DNA from: Spirosoma sordidisoli
GTDB taxonomy: Bacteria > Bacteroidota > Bacteroidia > Cytophagales > Spirosomataceae
Length of the DNA stretch: 64,000 bases
Direction of reading: 5' to 3'
Assembly (NCBI RefSeq): GCF_004138325.1
Contig: NZ_SBLB01000002.1
Location: 620,001-684,000, forward strand
Shown: one piece after another, positions 25,843 through 33,697 of the stretch
Position numbering within the stretch: the first letter of the stretch is position 1
Layout of the letters: every line of letters starts with the position of its first letter
Position numbers and translations under genes: made by a program
Notes under the pieces: generated by a model
Told to the model about the DNA's origin: nothing
The model's database searches: none
The model's input: the letters and a program-made list of their open reading frames with translations, nothing else

Positions 25843-27345
25843 ATGGCACTCATCGACATGGTCATGCCCAAAATGGGCGAAAGTATAATGGAATGTACGG
25901 TCATCGGCTGGCTCAAGCAGCCCGGCGATCGGGTAGAGGCAGACGAATCTGTACTGGAAGTAGCCACCGATAAGGTGGATACCGAAGTGCCCGCTCCGCA
26001 AAACGGTATTCTGAAGGAGATCCTCGTCAAGGATGGCGATGTGGTGGCAGTAGGAGCACCCATTGCCCGCCTGGAAGTCGACGAAGCGGTTAGCGGGAGC
26101 GCCACGCCCTCGTCCGGGACCCCTGAAAACGCCGAAGCCACCGAACCGGACAATCTGCCCGTCGGTATTGGCGATGTGGCCCAGCCAGGATTGGCCCAGC
26201 CAGGATTGGTCCAGCCCGAAGAAGTTTCCGAATCTGCCCGTGAACTGGAAACCAGCATTCAGGCGATGAGCAGTCGATCCGCTCCGGCAAAGGCCGTAGC
26301 TACATCGGCTACGAGTCTGGCCGATATGCCGACAGCGCCCGCCTACGAAACCGTGTTTGCTGATCGTTTTTATTCACCCCTGGTGCTGAACATTGCCAAA
26401 GAAGAAAACATCAGCCGCGACGAACTGGATCGGATTCCGGGCTCGGGCGCCGACAATCGAGTTACCAAAAAAGACATCCTGGCTTACGTGATCGATCGGG
26501 CCGAGGGCCAGATAGCTCAGTCGAAACCGGCACCAGCTGCTGCGTCTGTTCCGGCCACGCCCTCCCGACCTGCCACTACACCAACCCCGTCATCCGCCCC
26601 TGCCGTCAACGGGAAAGCCAGTGCCTCGATCAACGGGCAGGCCGACATCGTTCAGATGGACCGGATGCGAAAAATGATTGCGCAACGCATGGTGGAATCG
26701 AAGCAGATTTCGCCACACGTTAGCTCCTTTGTTGAAGCCGACCTGACCGATGTGGTGGCCTGGCGTACCCGTATCAAGGACCAGTTTAAGCAGCAGACCG
26801 GCGAAAACCTGACCTATACGCCCATCCTGGTCGAAGCAATTGTAAAAGCCATCAAGGATTTTCCGATGATCAACGTGTCGGTCGATGGCGATTCGATTCT
26901 GGTCAAGAAATCGATCAACGTCGGTATGGCGGTGGCGTTGCCCTCCGGAAACCTGATTGTGCCCGTTATTCACGATGCCGATCAGTATAACCTGGTCGGG
27001 CTTACCAAACGGGTCAATGACCTGACCAAACGCGCCCGCGAAAACAAACTGACTGCCGATGATCTGGCCGGTGGAACCTACACCATCTCAAACATCGGTA
27101 CGTTCGGCAACCTGATGGGAACCCCGATTATTCTCCAGCCGCAGGTGGCCATCATGGCCTTCGGCGCTATCGTGAAGAAACCCGCCGTGGTCGAAACACC
27201 CCAGGGCGACTTCATCGGCATCCGGCAACTCATGTTCCTCTCGCACTCCTACGACCACCGCGTTGTAGACGGGTCGCTGGGCGGGCAGTTTGTCCGGCGC
27301 GTGGCCGATTATCTGGAACAGTTTGATGTAAACCGATCGATATGA
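25843..27345 (+). CDS. Dihydrolipoyllysine acyltransferase (E2) of a 2-oxo acid dehydrogenase complex
   Basis: A 500-residue E2 subunit. Residues 2-78 are a lipoyl domain with the lipoylated Lys44 (EVATDKVDTE); a Pro/Ala/Ser-rich linker follows and includes a 15-base tandem duplication (AQPGL-AQPGL); about 172-213 form the E3/E1-binding domain (YSPLVLNIAKEENIS, NRVTKKDILAYV); about 262-500 are the catalytic core with the active-site H-x-x-x-D-G at His472, Asp476 and Gly477. The branched-chain type is the best guess because of the MPKMGESIMEC start, but E1 and E3 genes are not here, so the substrate stays open. Its last four bases overlap the next start. Confidence 0.93.
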   Translation: MALIDMVMPKMGESIMECTVIGWLKQPGDRVEADESVLEVATDKVDTEVPAPQNGILKEILVKDGDVVAVGAPIARLEVDEAVSGSATPSSGTPENAEATEPDNLPVGIGDVAQPGLAQPGLVQPEEVSESARELETSIQAMSSRSAPAKAVATSATSLADMPTAPAYETVFADRFYSPLVLNIAKEENISRDELDRIPGSGADNRVTKKDILAYVIDRAEGQIAQSKPAPAAASVPATPSRPATTPTPSSAPAVNGKASASINGQADIVQMDRMRKMIAQRMVESKQISPHVSSFVEADLTDVVAWRTRIKDQFKQQTGENLTYTPILVEAIVKAIKDFPMINVSVDGDSILVKKSINVGMAVALPSGNLIVPVIHDADQYNLVGLTKRVNDLTKRARENKLTADDLAGGTYTISNIGTFGNLMGTPIILQPQVAIMAFGAIVKKPAVVETPQGDFIGIRQLMFLSHSYDHRVVDGSLGGQFVRRVADYLEQFDVNRSI

Positions 27346-27869
27346 AACAACGAATAGCCATCGACATGGACGATGTCATGGCCGATACCCATAGTAAGTT
27401 TATTCAGCTTTATCTGGCCGGGGAGATGCCCCGCTATACGCTCGAAGAGTTAAAGGAAAAGTCGTTTCATGAACTGTTCGATGAAGATGAATACCGCGCC
27501 CTGTCGCAGCGGGTCTACGAGCCCGGCTTCTTCAGCGATATTCCGGTCATGGAAGGCGCGCAGGACGTCATTGCGGATCTGATGACGAAGTACGATGTAT
27601 TCATAGCCTCGGCTGCGCAGGAGTTCCCTAACTCGCTGCGCGAAAAATGGGACTGGCTGCAAACCCACTTCCCGGCTATCTCCTGGCGCAACTACATCTT
27701 CATGGGCGACAAGAGCGTACTCAATACAGACTACCTGATCGATGATCTGCCCCGCAATCTACGCACGTTCCAGGGCGAAGGCCTGTTGTTCGATGCGCTC
27801 CATAACCGCGAAGATACCCAGTTTCGGCGGATGAAATCCTGGCAGGATATCGCTGACATGCTCCTGTAG
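27342..27869 (+). CDS. 5'(3')-deoxyribonucleotidase (NT5C family)
   Basis: A 175-residue HAD-type phosphatase of the NT5C group that dephosphorylates pyrimidine deoxyribonucleotides. The N-terminal IAIDMDDVMAD holds the nucleophile Asp and the general acid Asp; the HAD motif II Ser lies in FIASAAQEFP, and YLIDDLPRNL supplies the C-terminal Mg-binding aspartates. The length is standard. The ATG overlaps the E2 stop (ATGA), so the two are coupled, although their functions look unrelated. A strong bidirectional terminator follows. Confidence 0.9.
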   Translation: MKQRIAIDMDDVMADTHSKFIQLYLAGEMPRYTLEELKEKSFHELFDEDEYRALSQRVYEPGFFSDIPVMEGAQDVIADLMTKYDVFIASAAQEFPNSLREKWDWLQTHFPAISWRNYIFMGDKSVLNTDYLIDDLPRNLRTFQGEGLLFDALHNREDTQFRRMKSWQDIADMLL

Positions 27870-27879
27870 ACCAGCCTTG

Positions 27880-27928
27880 ATATCAACAAAAAAGTCCCGA
27901 CTCACTGCCGGGACTTTTTTGTTGATAT
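27880..27928. terminator. Bidirectional terminator
   Basis: A perfect 20-bp stem (arms 27880-27899 and 27909-27928, nine-base loop) has GTCCCG next to the loop and runs of six A and six T on the outer sides, so it should stop transcription from both the deoxyribonucleotidase and the convergent desaturase gene. Confidence 0.95.
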
Positions 27929-27935
27929 GGTTTTT

Positions 27936-28748
27936 CTACGCTTCTATCTCGCGTTCCCGCTCAACCAGGCGATCGTGGCCGACTTCCTGTTGGGCTTTCT
28001 TCGCTTCGGCGGCCGGTCTTAACCGGACGATGTGTAGTTTGTGCAGCACACCGATGATCGGGAAGGTAGGATCAAATTCGAACCACTTGGCACCGAAGTT
28101 AGCCGCATTTGGCCGCTTGTGGTGGTTGTTCTGAAACAGTTCGCCCATCATGACGACATCCAGAATCAGCGAGTTTTTCGACTTATCCTGATTGTCAAAG
28201 TTGGCGTATCCGTATTTGTGGCCGCTCCAGTTGATGATGGCGCCGTGAACGGGACCCATTACAAAATGGACGGGCAGCAGAAAGAAAAACGCCCAGTGCA
28301 TATCCAGATAGAGGAACGCAAAAATGTAGAACAGGCTGTAAAGAACTCCCCAGCCGGCGCGTGAGACCCAGGAGTCGCCTACTTTCTCAATGAAGCTCCA
28401 CTCGGGGTAGTTTCTGTCGAACTGGCGTTCGATGGGCTGCGTCCGGTGCAGAACGGCATTGTAAATGTTTTTGGTTTGCCACATCATCGTAAAGATGTTC
28501 TGCGTATGGTGGGGCGAGTGCGGATCGCGGGGGGTGTCGCTGAAGGCGTGGTGCATCCGGTGCAACACGGCATAAGCTCGTGGACTCAGGTATGAAGACC
28601 CCTGCGAGATGTAGGTCAGGGCGTAAAAGAACCGCTCCCAGAATTTGCTCATCGAGAACATTTTGTGGGCCGAGTAACGGTGCAGGAAAAAAGTTTGGCA
28701 GAACAGGGACAGATACCAATGTCCGATGAATGCGGCCAGTACAATCAC
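27936..28748 (-). CDS. Delta-9-type acyl desaturase
   Basis: A 270-residue membrane di-iron fatty-acid desaturase. The three histidine boxes are present: H-R-Y-S-A-H at residues 23-28, H-R-M-H-H at 63-67, and Q-N-N-H-H-K-R-P-N near residue 210. Two hydrophobic hairpins (about 1-22 plus 36-56, and 130-165) fit the family topology. It should introduce a double bond into acyl chains for membrane fluidity. The start is a GTG at 28748. A TAGTTTTG box lies about 55 bases upstream on the minus strand. The protein is slightly short because the first helix begins directly at the start. Confidence 0.92.
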   Translation of the reverse strand: MIVLAAFIGHWYLSLFCQTFFLHRYSAHKMFSMSKFWERFFYALTYISQGSSYLSPRAYAVLHRMHHAFSDTPRDPHSPHHTQNIFTMMWQTKNIYNAVLHRTQPIERQFDRNYPEWSFIEKVGDSWVSRAGWGVLYSLFYIFAFLYLDMHWAFFFLLPVHFVMGPVHGAIINWSGHKYGYANFDNQDKSKNSLILDVVMMGELFQNNHHKRPNAANFGAKWFEFDPTFPIIGVLHKLHIVRLRPAAEAKKAQQEVGHDRLVEREREIEA

Positions 28749-28801
28749 AATGGAGAGTGATTAAAGGGTGAACAACTTAAGCAGAACTATAAATACTTCT
28801 A

Positions 28802-28809
28802 CAAAACTA
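28802..28809 (-). promoter_or_regulatory. Candidate -7 box of the desaturase gene
   Basis: On the minus strand this reads TAGTTTTG, an exact match to TAnnTTTG. Transcription would start near 28796, leaving a leader of about 48 bases. No -33 TTG at the usual distance was seen. Confidence 0.4.
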
Positions 28810-28856
28810 ACGAAAAACAAGCCGGTTTGGCTTGCGTTCCCTAAATAATACCGGAA

Positions 28857-29516
28857 TTAATTTGTGGTGGTCGCATACTGCAACAGATTGGCGCCCATGC
28901 GCAAGGCCTGCTGCCTGACCGGTTCCGGATCGTTGTAGATGCTCTGATCTTCCCAGCCGTTACCCAGGTCACATTCGTAGCTGTAAAAGCAGACCAGCCG
29001 ACCCTGGTAAATCAGGCCGAAGCCCTGCGGGGCTTTGCCGTCGTGTTCGTGTACTTTGGGCAGGCCGCCGGCAAATTTGAACCGCTGCTGGTAAACAGGA
29101 TGATTGAAGGGTAGTTCGACAAAATTCAGCTCGGGAAAGACTTTCTTCATCTCCCGCCGGATAAACTTATCCATACCGTAGTTATCGTCGACGTGCAGGA
29201 ACCCACCCGACATGAGGTACCGGCGCAGATTCTGAACGTCGGTCGCGCTGAAGGTTACGTTGCCATGCCCGGTCATGTGAACGAACGGATAACTGAAAAT
29301 GTCGGGGCTGCCTGGTTCCACAATGTCTTCTTCGGGGAAGATATTCATCCGCAGGTTGGCGTTCGCAAATTTGATCAGGTTGGGCAGCGCCGTCTTGTTG
29401 GCGTACCAGTCTCCTCCGCCATTGTATTTCAGCTTGGCGATTTTGTAGGCATACTGCGCCGATACCAGCTGACAGCAGGCGACCAGCAACAGGCCGGTAA
29501 ACATGATTTTTTTCAT
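28857..29516 (-). CDS. DUF4159 domain exported protein
   Basis: A 219-residue protein with a signal peptide (MKKIMFTGLLLVACCQLVSA) and a DUF4159 domain: the KLKYNGGGDWYANKTALPNL start, YPFVHMTGHGNVTFSATDVQ, then LRRYLMSGGFLHVDDNYG and the C-terminal ECDLGNGWED. The fold resembles class I glutamine-amidotransferase-like flavodoxin folds, and homologues often occur near MoxR/VWA gene sets. Here none of those is adjacent. The function is unknown. Confidence 0.88.
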   Translation of the reverse strand: MKKIMFTGLLLVACCQLVSAQYAYKIAKLKYNGGGDWYANKTALPNLIKFANANLRMNIFPEEDIVEPGSPDIFSYPFVHMTGHGNVTFSATDVQNLRRYLMSGGFLHVDDNYGMDKFIRREMKKVFPELNFVELPFNHPVYQQRFKFAGGLPKVHEHDGKAPQGFGLIYQGRLVCFYSYECDLGNGWEDQSIYNDPEPVRQQALRMGANLLQYATTTN

Positions 29517-29552
29517 CGTAGTTTAGACGTCGATCTGGGTTTTCCCCGGCTG

Positions 29553-30245
29553 TTAATAGTTAACGAAATTAAGCAACTGACAGGCCGTCAACGCTGCGGT
29601 TTCAGTTCGCAGCCGGTTGGGTCCGAGGGTTGCCAGCGTCCACCCGGCCGCCTGTGCCTGTTGGATTTCGGAAGCAGAAAAGTCGCCCTCCGGTCCGATC
29701 AGTACCGCATAATGCCCGCCCGGATCAACGGCACTGGCCAGATTGGCGGGCGACGCGTTGGCTGGCAGGTGGGCAATAAATCGCTGTTCTTCGGCTACGG
29801 TTTTAAGCAAATCAGTAAACGAAGTCGCTTCATCGAACCGGGGCAGATAAGACTGCAACGATTGCTTCATGGCGGCTATGCCAATTTTCTCGATTCGCTC
29901 CAGTTTCAGCACGCGCCGTTCTGAATGCTGGCCGATAAAAAAGCTGATGCGTTCGATCCCAATTTCGACTGCTTTCTCGACAAACCATTCGATTCGATCC
30001 AGATTTTTGGTGGGTGCTACACAAATCCGGACCGAAAACGGGCGTGGGGGCGTGGTTTGCGTATCGGTTACCCGAAAGGCACACCGGCGCGCATCGGCCG
30101 AGGTAATAACGGCCAGATGACGGTTTCCGTGTCCGTCGGTAACGGCTATGCTGTCGCCAGCGCTCAGCCGCAGCGTTTTAACCGCATGGCGAGAGTCGTC
30201 TTCGGTGAGTTGAGTGATTGGTTCGGGCTGGTAGAAAAGGTGCAT
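29553..30245 (-). CDS. rsmE: 16S rRNA (uracil(1498)-N(3))-methyltransferase
   Basis: RsmE methylates U1498 of 16S rRNA using S-adenosylmethionine. The 230-residue protein has an N-terminal PUA-like domain (MHLFYQ, HAVKTLRLSAGDSI) and a SPOUT knot domain with the conserved PTKNLDRIEWFVEKAVEIGI, LIGPEGDFSASEI and LGPNRLRTETAAL blocks. I used the ATG at 30245; the longer open frame runs back into marC. It lies 8 bases after marC in a minus-strand run. Confidence 0.95.
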   Translation of the reverse strand: MHLFYQPEPITQLTEDDSRHAVKTLRLSAGDSIAVTDGHGNRHLAVITSADARRCAFRVTDTQTTPPRPFSVRICVAPTKNLDRIEWFVEKAVEIGIERISFFIGQHSERRVLKLERIEKIGIAAMKQSLQSYLPRFDEATSFTDLLKTVAEEQRFIAHLPANASPANLASAVDPGGHYAVLIGPEGDFSASEIQQAQAAGWTLATLGPNRLRTETAALTACQLLNFVNY

Positions 30246-30253
30246 GAGACGAA

Positions 30254-30829
30254 CTAAAAACCAGCAATCAGATTGGTCTTGAACAGCTTGATCGAGATGG
30301 CCAGCAGGATAATGCCGAAGATCTTTCGCAGTACATCGAGTCCGCCCGGACCCAGTCGGGTTTCGAGCCATTCTGACGACTTCAGGACGGCGTAGATCAG
30401 AATCAGGTTGATAACGATGCCGACAATGATATTAGCGGTCTGGTATTCGGCCCGCAGGGAGATAATGGTCGTCAGGGTACCGGCCCCGGCAATGAGTGGA
30501 AAGGCAATCGGTACGATATGCGTAGCTCCGCCGGCGCTGACTTCAGACTTGAAAATGGTTCGGCCCAGTATCATCTCGAGCCCAATCAGGAAAATAATCA
30601 GTGCGCCCGCAATCGCGAACGAGGCAACGTCGACCCCGAACAGGTTTAGAATTCGCTCGCCGACGAACAGAAACGACACCATCAGCACGCCCGAAATGAC
30701 CGTGGCCTGCTCGGACTCGATCTTGCCGACTTTCTTGCGTAGATCAATCAAGACCGGCAACGAGCCAACCACGTCGATGACCGAGAACAAGATAAGCGTT
30801 ACCGAAATAATTTCCTTGATGTTGAACAT
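30254..30829 (-). CDS. MarC family integral membrane protein
   Basis: A 191-residue protein with about six membrane helices and the MarC pattern (ILFSVIDVVGSLPVLIDL, then IAFPLIAGAGTLTTIISL, and the C-terminal RKIFGIILLAISIKL). MarC proteins were once thought to give antibiotic resistance, which later work did not support; the transported compound is unknown. The ATG at 30829 fits the family start; 44 further open codons upstream do not. The start lies 22 bases after the aminotransferase gene. Confidence 0.9.
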   Translation of the reverse strand: MFNIKEIISVTLILFSVIDVVGSLPVLIDLRKKVGKIESEQATVISGVLMVSFLFVGERILNLFGVDVASFAIAGALIIFLIGLEMILGRTIFKSEVSAGGATHIVPIAFPLIAGAGTLTTIISLRAEYQTANIIVGIVINLILIYAVLKSSEWLETRLGPGGLDVLRKIFGIILLAISIKLFKTNLIAGF

Positions 30830-30851
30830 AGTAAATGATAAAGAGACAGAC

Positions 30852-31877
30852 CTACTGGCCGGTCCGATAGGTGTGTAAAAACCGCCTGAGCTGATCGACC
30901 TCATCGTCGGTAATGGCGGGAAAGTTAGCAATGCGGAAGGTGGTGTTTTTCCAGTCTCCATAGCCGTTGCCGAGGGTGATGCCAGCCTGTTGAGCCGCCA
31001 GCTTCAGCGCTTTGATGTCCGTCTCGGAACCCTCAATGGCAATCACTGTGTCAGACCGTTTGGCGCTATCGTTGATCAGAGGCCGGAACGCGCCCGGTGC
31101 GCCTGGTAAACCCTGGTCGAAAAAACCGTACCAGTCGGCGGCCCTGCGCCTGGTACGGGCGTCTATTTCGGCAATAGGAGCCACCTGCTGCAGAACCCGC
31201 ATCAGACAATAAATGCCCAAACCATTGGGGGTGTAGGGCGTCTGGTAGGCCGAGAAGTTTTCGTGAATGAACAGCAGGCTGTTGTAATGATTACGTTCGC
31301 CAATGGCCTGGGCTCGCTTCAGAGCAGCGGGCGAATAGACCAGCACCGCCAGTCCCGCCGGCAGGCCAAAGCATTTCTGAACGGAAGCAAACCAGACGTC
31401 GGCCCGTTGCCAGTCGAGCCGTATGCCGGCCATTGACGACACCGCGTCGACCGCTATCAATCCCTCGAACGTTTGCCGGTAGTCTGCCAGGTCATCCATC
31501 GGAATCTGCGCACCGGTCGATGTTTCGTTCTGCACCAGGCAAAGTGTGTCGGCAGGGGCTGACGTGGGGGAAATGATCCGGTGGGCGTACTCCATCCATT
31601 TTTTGCCGAACGCACCGGTATATGGATGGGTACTGCCGGCGGCTGTCAGCGATTGGGCGACAATTTCCCAACACTCCGTAGCCGACGACACGAACGCCAT
31701 GTGGTAGTCGGCTGGGATATCCAGTTTCTGGTGCAGGAGGTGTATCGTCTCGCGTACAATCTCCATAAACCCCGGGCTACGGTGGTTCAGGCTTGTCAGG
31801 CCCGTCCGAATCGCTTCGGCTGCGTAGTCGGCTACCTGCGGATAAACTTTAGATGGACCGGGATAAAAGGTAATCAT
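30852..31877 (-). CDS. Class V aminotransferase (SerC/alanine-glyoxylate-like)
   Basis: A 341-residue PLP enzyme. The N-terminal ITFYPGPSKVYP and LNHRSPGFMEI resemble the phosphoserine and alanine-glyoxylate transaminases; Asp144 (AVDAVSSMAG) and Lys168 (SVQKCFGLPAGL) are the expected cofactor residues. Whether the substrate is phosphoserine cannot be decided: the usual SerC F-x-A-G-P start is altered. I used the ATG at 31877. It lies between the lipid acyltransferase and marC genes on the same strand, with small gaps on both sides. Confidence 0.85.
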   Translation of the reverse strand: MITFYPGPSKVYPQVADYAAEAIRTGLTSLNHRSPGFMEIVRETIHLLHQKLDIPADYHMAFVSSATECWEIVAQSLTAAGSTHPYTGAFGKKWMEYAHRIISPTSAPADTLCLVQNETSTGAQIPMDDLADYRQTFEGLIAVDAVSSMAGIRLDWQRADVWFASVQKCFGLPAGLAVLVYSPAALKRAQAIGERNHYNSLLFIHENFSAYQTPYTPNGLGIYCLMRVLQQVAPIAEIDARTRRRAADWYGFFDQGLPGAPGAFRPLINDSAKRSDTVIAIEGSETDIKALKLAAQQAGITLGNGYGDWKNTTFRIANFPAITDDEVDQLRRFLHTYRTGQ

Positions 31878-31905
31878 GCGGGTAAAGGTAAGAGGGGGAA
31901 TGCGT

Positions 31906-32778
31906 TCATTCCAGTTTTGCACCTACTTTGGCGTATTTCCCACGCCAGTGTTTCCAACGTTTGTGTGACCAGAGCCAATCGGACGGATGCCGGCGGATCG
32001 TGTCTTCGAGCTGATCGCGGTAGCGTTCCAGAATCGCGCCCGCCGGCAGATCTGTATAGGGTGGATCGCCGATCAGCGTAAACGTTACCTCATACCGACC
32101 GCGCCCCACCCGAACCAGTTCCGTGTAGAAAACCGGCAGATTGCGGCTGCGGGCCAGTCGTTCGGTACCCGGATAAAACGGGGTATCGCGATGCAGGAAG
32201 TCGGTCCAGTAGGCCTGCTCCGGCACGTCCGGAACCTGATCGGCTACGAGCGCAATGATCCGGGGTACGTTTTTGCGGGCCACCATCTGGCGGGGCAGCA
32301 GGTTCATAGGCGTGGGTACGGCCCCGAAGCTGGACCGGACTTCGCGCATCAGCTCCTCAAAAAATGGGTTGGTAAGGGGTTTGTAGACACTATCGACCGG
32401 CATGTCATTCAGCACCGAGGCCGACGGTATCCACTCCCAGTTGCTCTGGTGTGAAGCCATGCCGATAACCGTTTGCCCGGCTTTGAGCCGATCCTGAACC
32501 AGTTCGGGGTTCGTGAACCGAACACGCCGGCGCAGCTCGTCGGCCGTGAGGTCGGGCATCTTAATAGTCTCCACGATGAGGTCCGTTAAATTACGGTAGA
32601 AGCCTCTGGCAATGAGCCGGATCGCCTGTGGTGACTTTTCGGGGAAAGAAAGACGCAGGTTTTCGATCACCACCCGACGTCGGTACCGTATTACGTGCAG
32701 CAATAAAAAATACAATATAGTAGCCAGAACATACAGGAACCGGAGGGGCAAACGTGACAGCAAACGAAAAAAGAACAT
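31906..32778 (-). CDS. Lysophospholipid/lipid A acyltransferase (LpxL/HtrB family)
   Basis: A 290-residue inner-membrane acyltransferase. After an N-terminal membrane helix (LRFLYVLATILYFLLLHVI) come the H-x4-E catalytic motif HQSNWEW, ADQVPDVPEQAYWTDFL and the C-terminal HPSDWLWSHKRWK, all typical of lipid A late acyltransferases. It probably adds a fatty acid to lipid A. I used the ATG at 32778; the one at 32796 is possible. The aminotransferase gene begins 28 bases later. Confidence 0.9.
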   Translation of the reverse strand: MFFFRLLSRLPLRFLYVLATILYFLLLHVIRYRRRVVIENLRLSFPEKSPQAIRLIARGFYRNLTDLIVETIKMPDLTADELRRRVRFTNPELVQDRLKAGQTVIGMASHQSNWEWIPSASVLNDMPVDSVYKPLTNPFFEELMREVRSSFGAVPTPMNLLPRQMVARKNVPRIIALVADQVPDVPEQAYWTDFLHRDTPFYPGTERLARSRNLPVFYTELVRVGRGRYEVTFTLIGDPPYTDLPAGAILERYRDQLEDTIRRHPSDWLWSHKRWKHWRGKYAKVGAKLE

Positions 32779-32900
32779 TTGGCAAAGGAGTGACAAACAG
32801 CGGGCGCAACCGACGTTTTATCCGAAAAATTAAAAAATGCTAAAACCAATAGGTGATATTGATTTTTTGCTTTACTTGTGAACAGTTACAGTTGATACTA

Positions 32901-33542
32901 TTGGAAAAGTACCAGTCTAAGCTGCTTACCGACGAATTGCTCATTGAGTTGCACTATTTACCCTGTCTGGATTATATGGCGGGTTTGCTGCAGGTTGGTC
33001 GGGTGCGTTTAGAGGCTCACGAGCATTACCAGAAGCAAAGTTACAGAAATCGTTGCTACGTCCTGACGGCGAATAAGGTTGATGTGCTGACGGTACCGGT
33101 TCAACAGGGAACTCGTCACCAGCCGATTCGGGAGCTGCGGATTGATAATGATCAGGCCTGGTCCGCTCATCATCAACGATGCCTGCAGGCCGCCTATGGA
33201 AAGGCTCCTTTTTTCGAGTACTATTGGCCTGAGCTGGTGTCGGTATACCGAAGGGACTGGACCTTCCTCTTTGACCTGAACGTTGAACTGCTGACAATTT
33301 GTCTGAAACTACTGGGGGCTAAGCCCGTCATAAACCTGACAGATTGCTATGAAAAAATACCCGAATCCGGCCTAATTGACGCCCGGTCCAGGGTAAATCC
33401 GCGTGGGGGGGCTGAATCGTATGTATTTTACTCACCAACACCCTATACGCAGAATTTTGGCGTTGATTTTGTACCAAACCTTAGCATTATAGACCTGTTG
33501 TTTTGCCAGGGACCAGCTGCGAGCGAGTACTTGAACCGGTAA
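32901..33542 (+). CDS. WbqC family protein
   Basis: WbqC-like proteins occur in polysaccharide clusters and elsewhere; no reaction is established. Here the family blocks IELHYLPCLDYMAGLL, ARLEAHEHYQKQSYRNRC-like, PIRELRIDN and GKAPFFEYYWPEL are seen, and SPTPYTQNFG near the end. The start is unsure: the frame is open from a GTG at 32853, but the segment before the family region is hydrophobic and cysteine-rich and unlike it, so I prefer the TTG at 32901. It diverges from the acyltransferase gene. No other glycan gene is next to it. Confidence 0.82.
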   Translation: MEKYQSKLLTDELLIELHYLPCLDYMAGLLQVGRVRLEAHEHYQKQSYRNRCYVLTANKVDVLTVPVQQGTRHQPIRELRIDNDQAWSAHHQRCLQAAYGKAPFFEYYWPELVSVYRRDWTFLFDLNVELLTICLKLLGAKPVINLTDCYEKIPESGLIDARSRVNPRGGAESYVFYSPTPYTQNFGVDFVPNLSIIDLLFCQGPAASEYLNR

Positions 33543-33697
33543 AGAACGAAACCATAGACAGTCGTTTATTCTGTCGTTCTCCACGCTGATTTTCTTACCC
33601 TGACTCGATCCGCTCTTTACCGTCGGCAGGCGAACAAATCCTTAAAACTCTTCGTTAAGCCTATATTACGCTTACCTAAGGAGACCCCCTAAATCGA

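Noticed and set aside
26182-26216. Tandem 15-base duplication in the E2 linker (AQPGL repeated)
   Set aside because: Simple slippage in a flexible Ala/Pro-rich linker, expected in E2 proteins; not a separate element.
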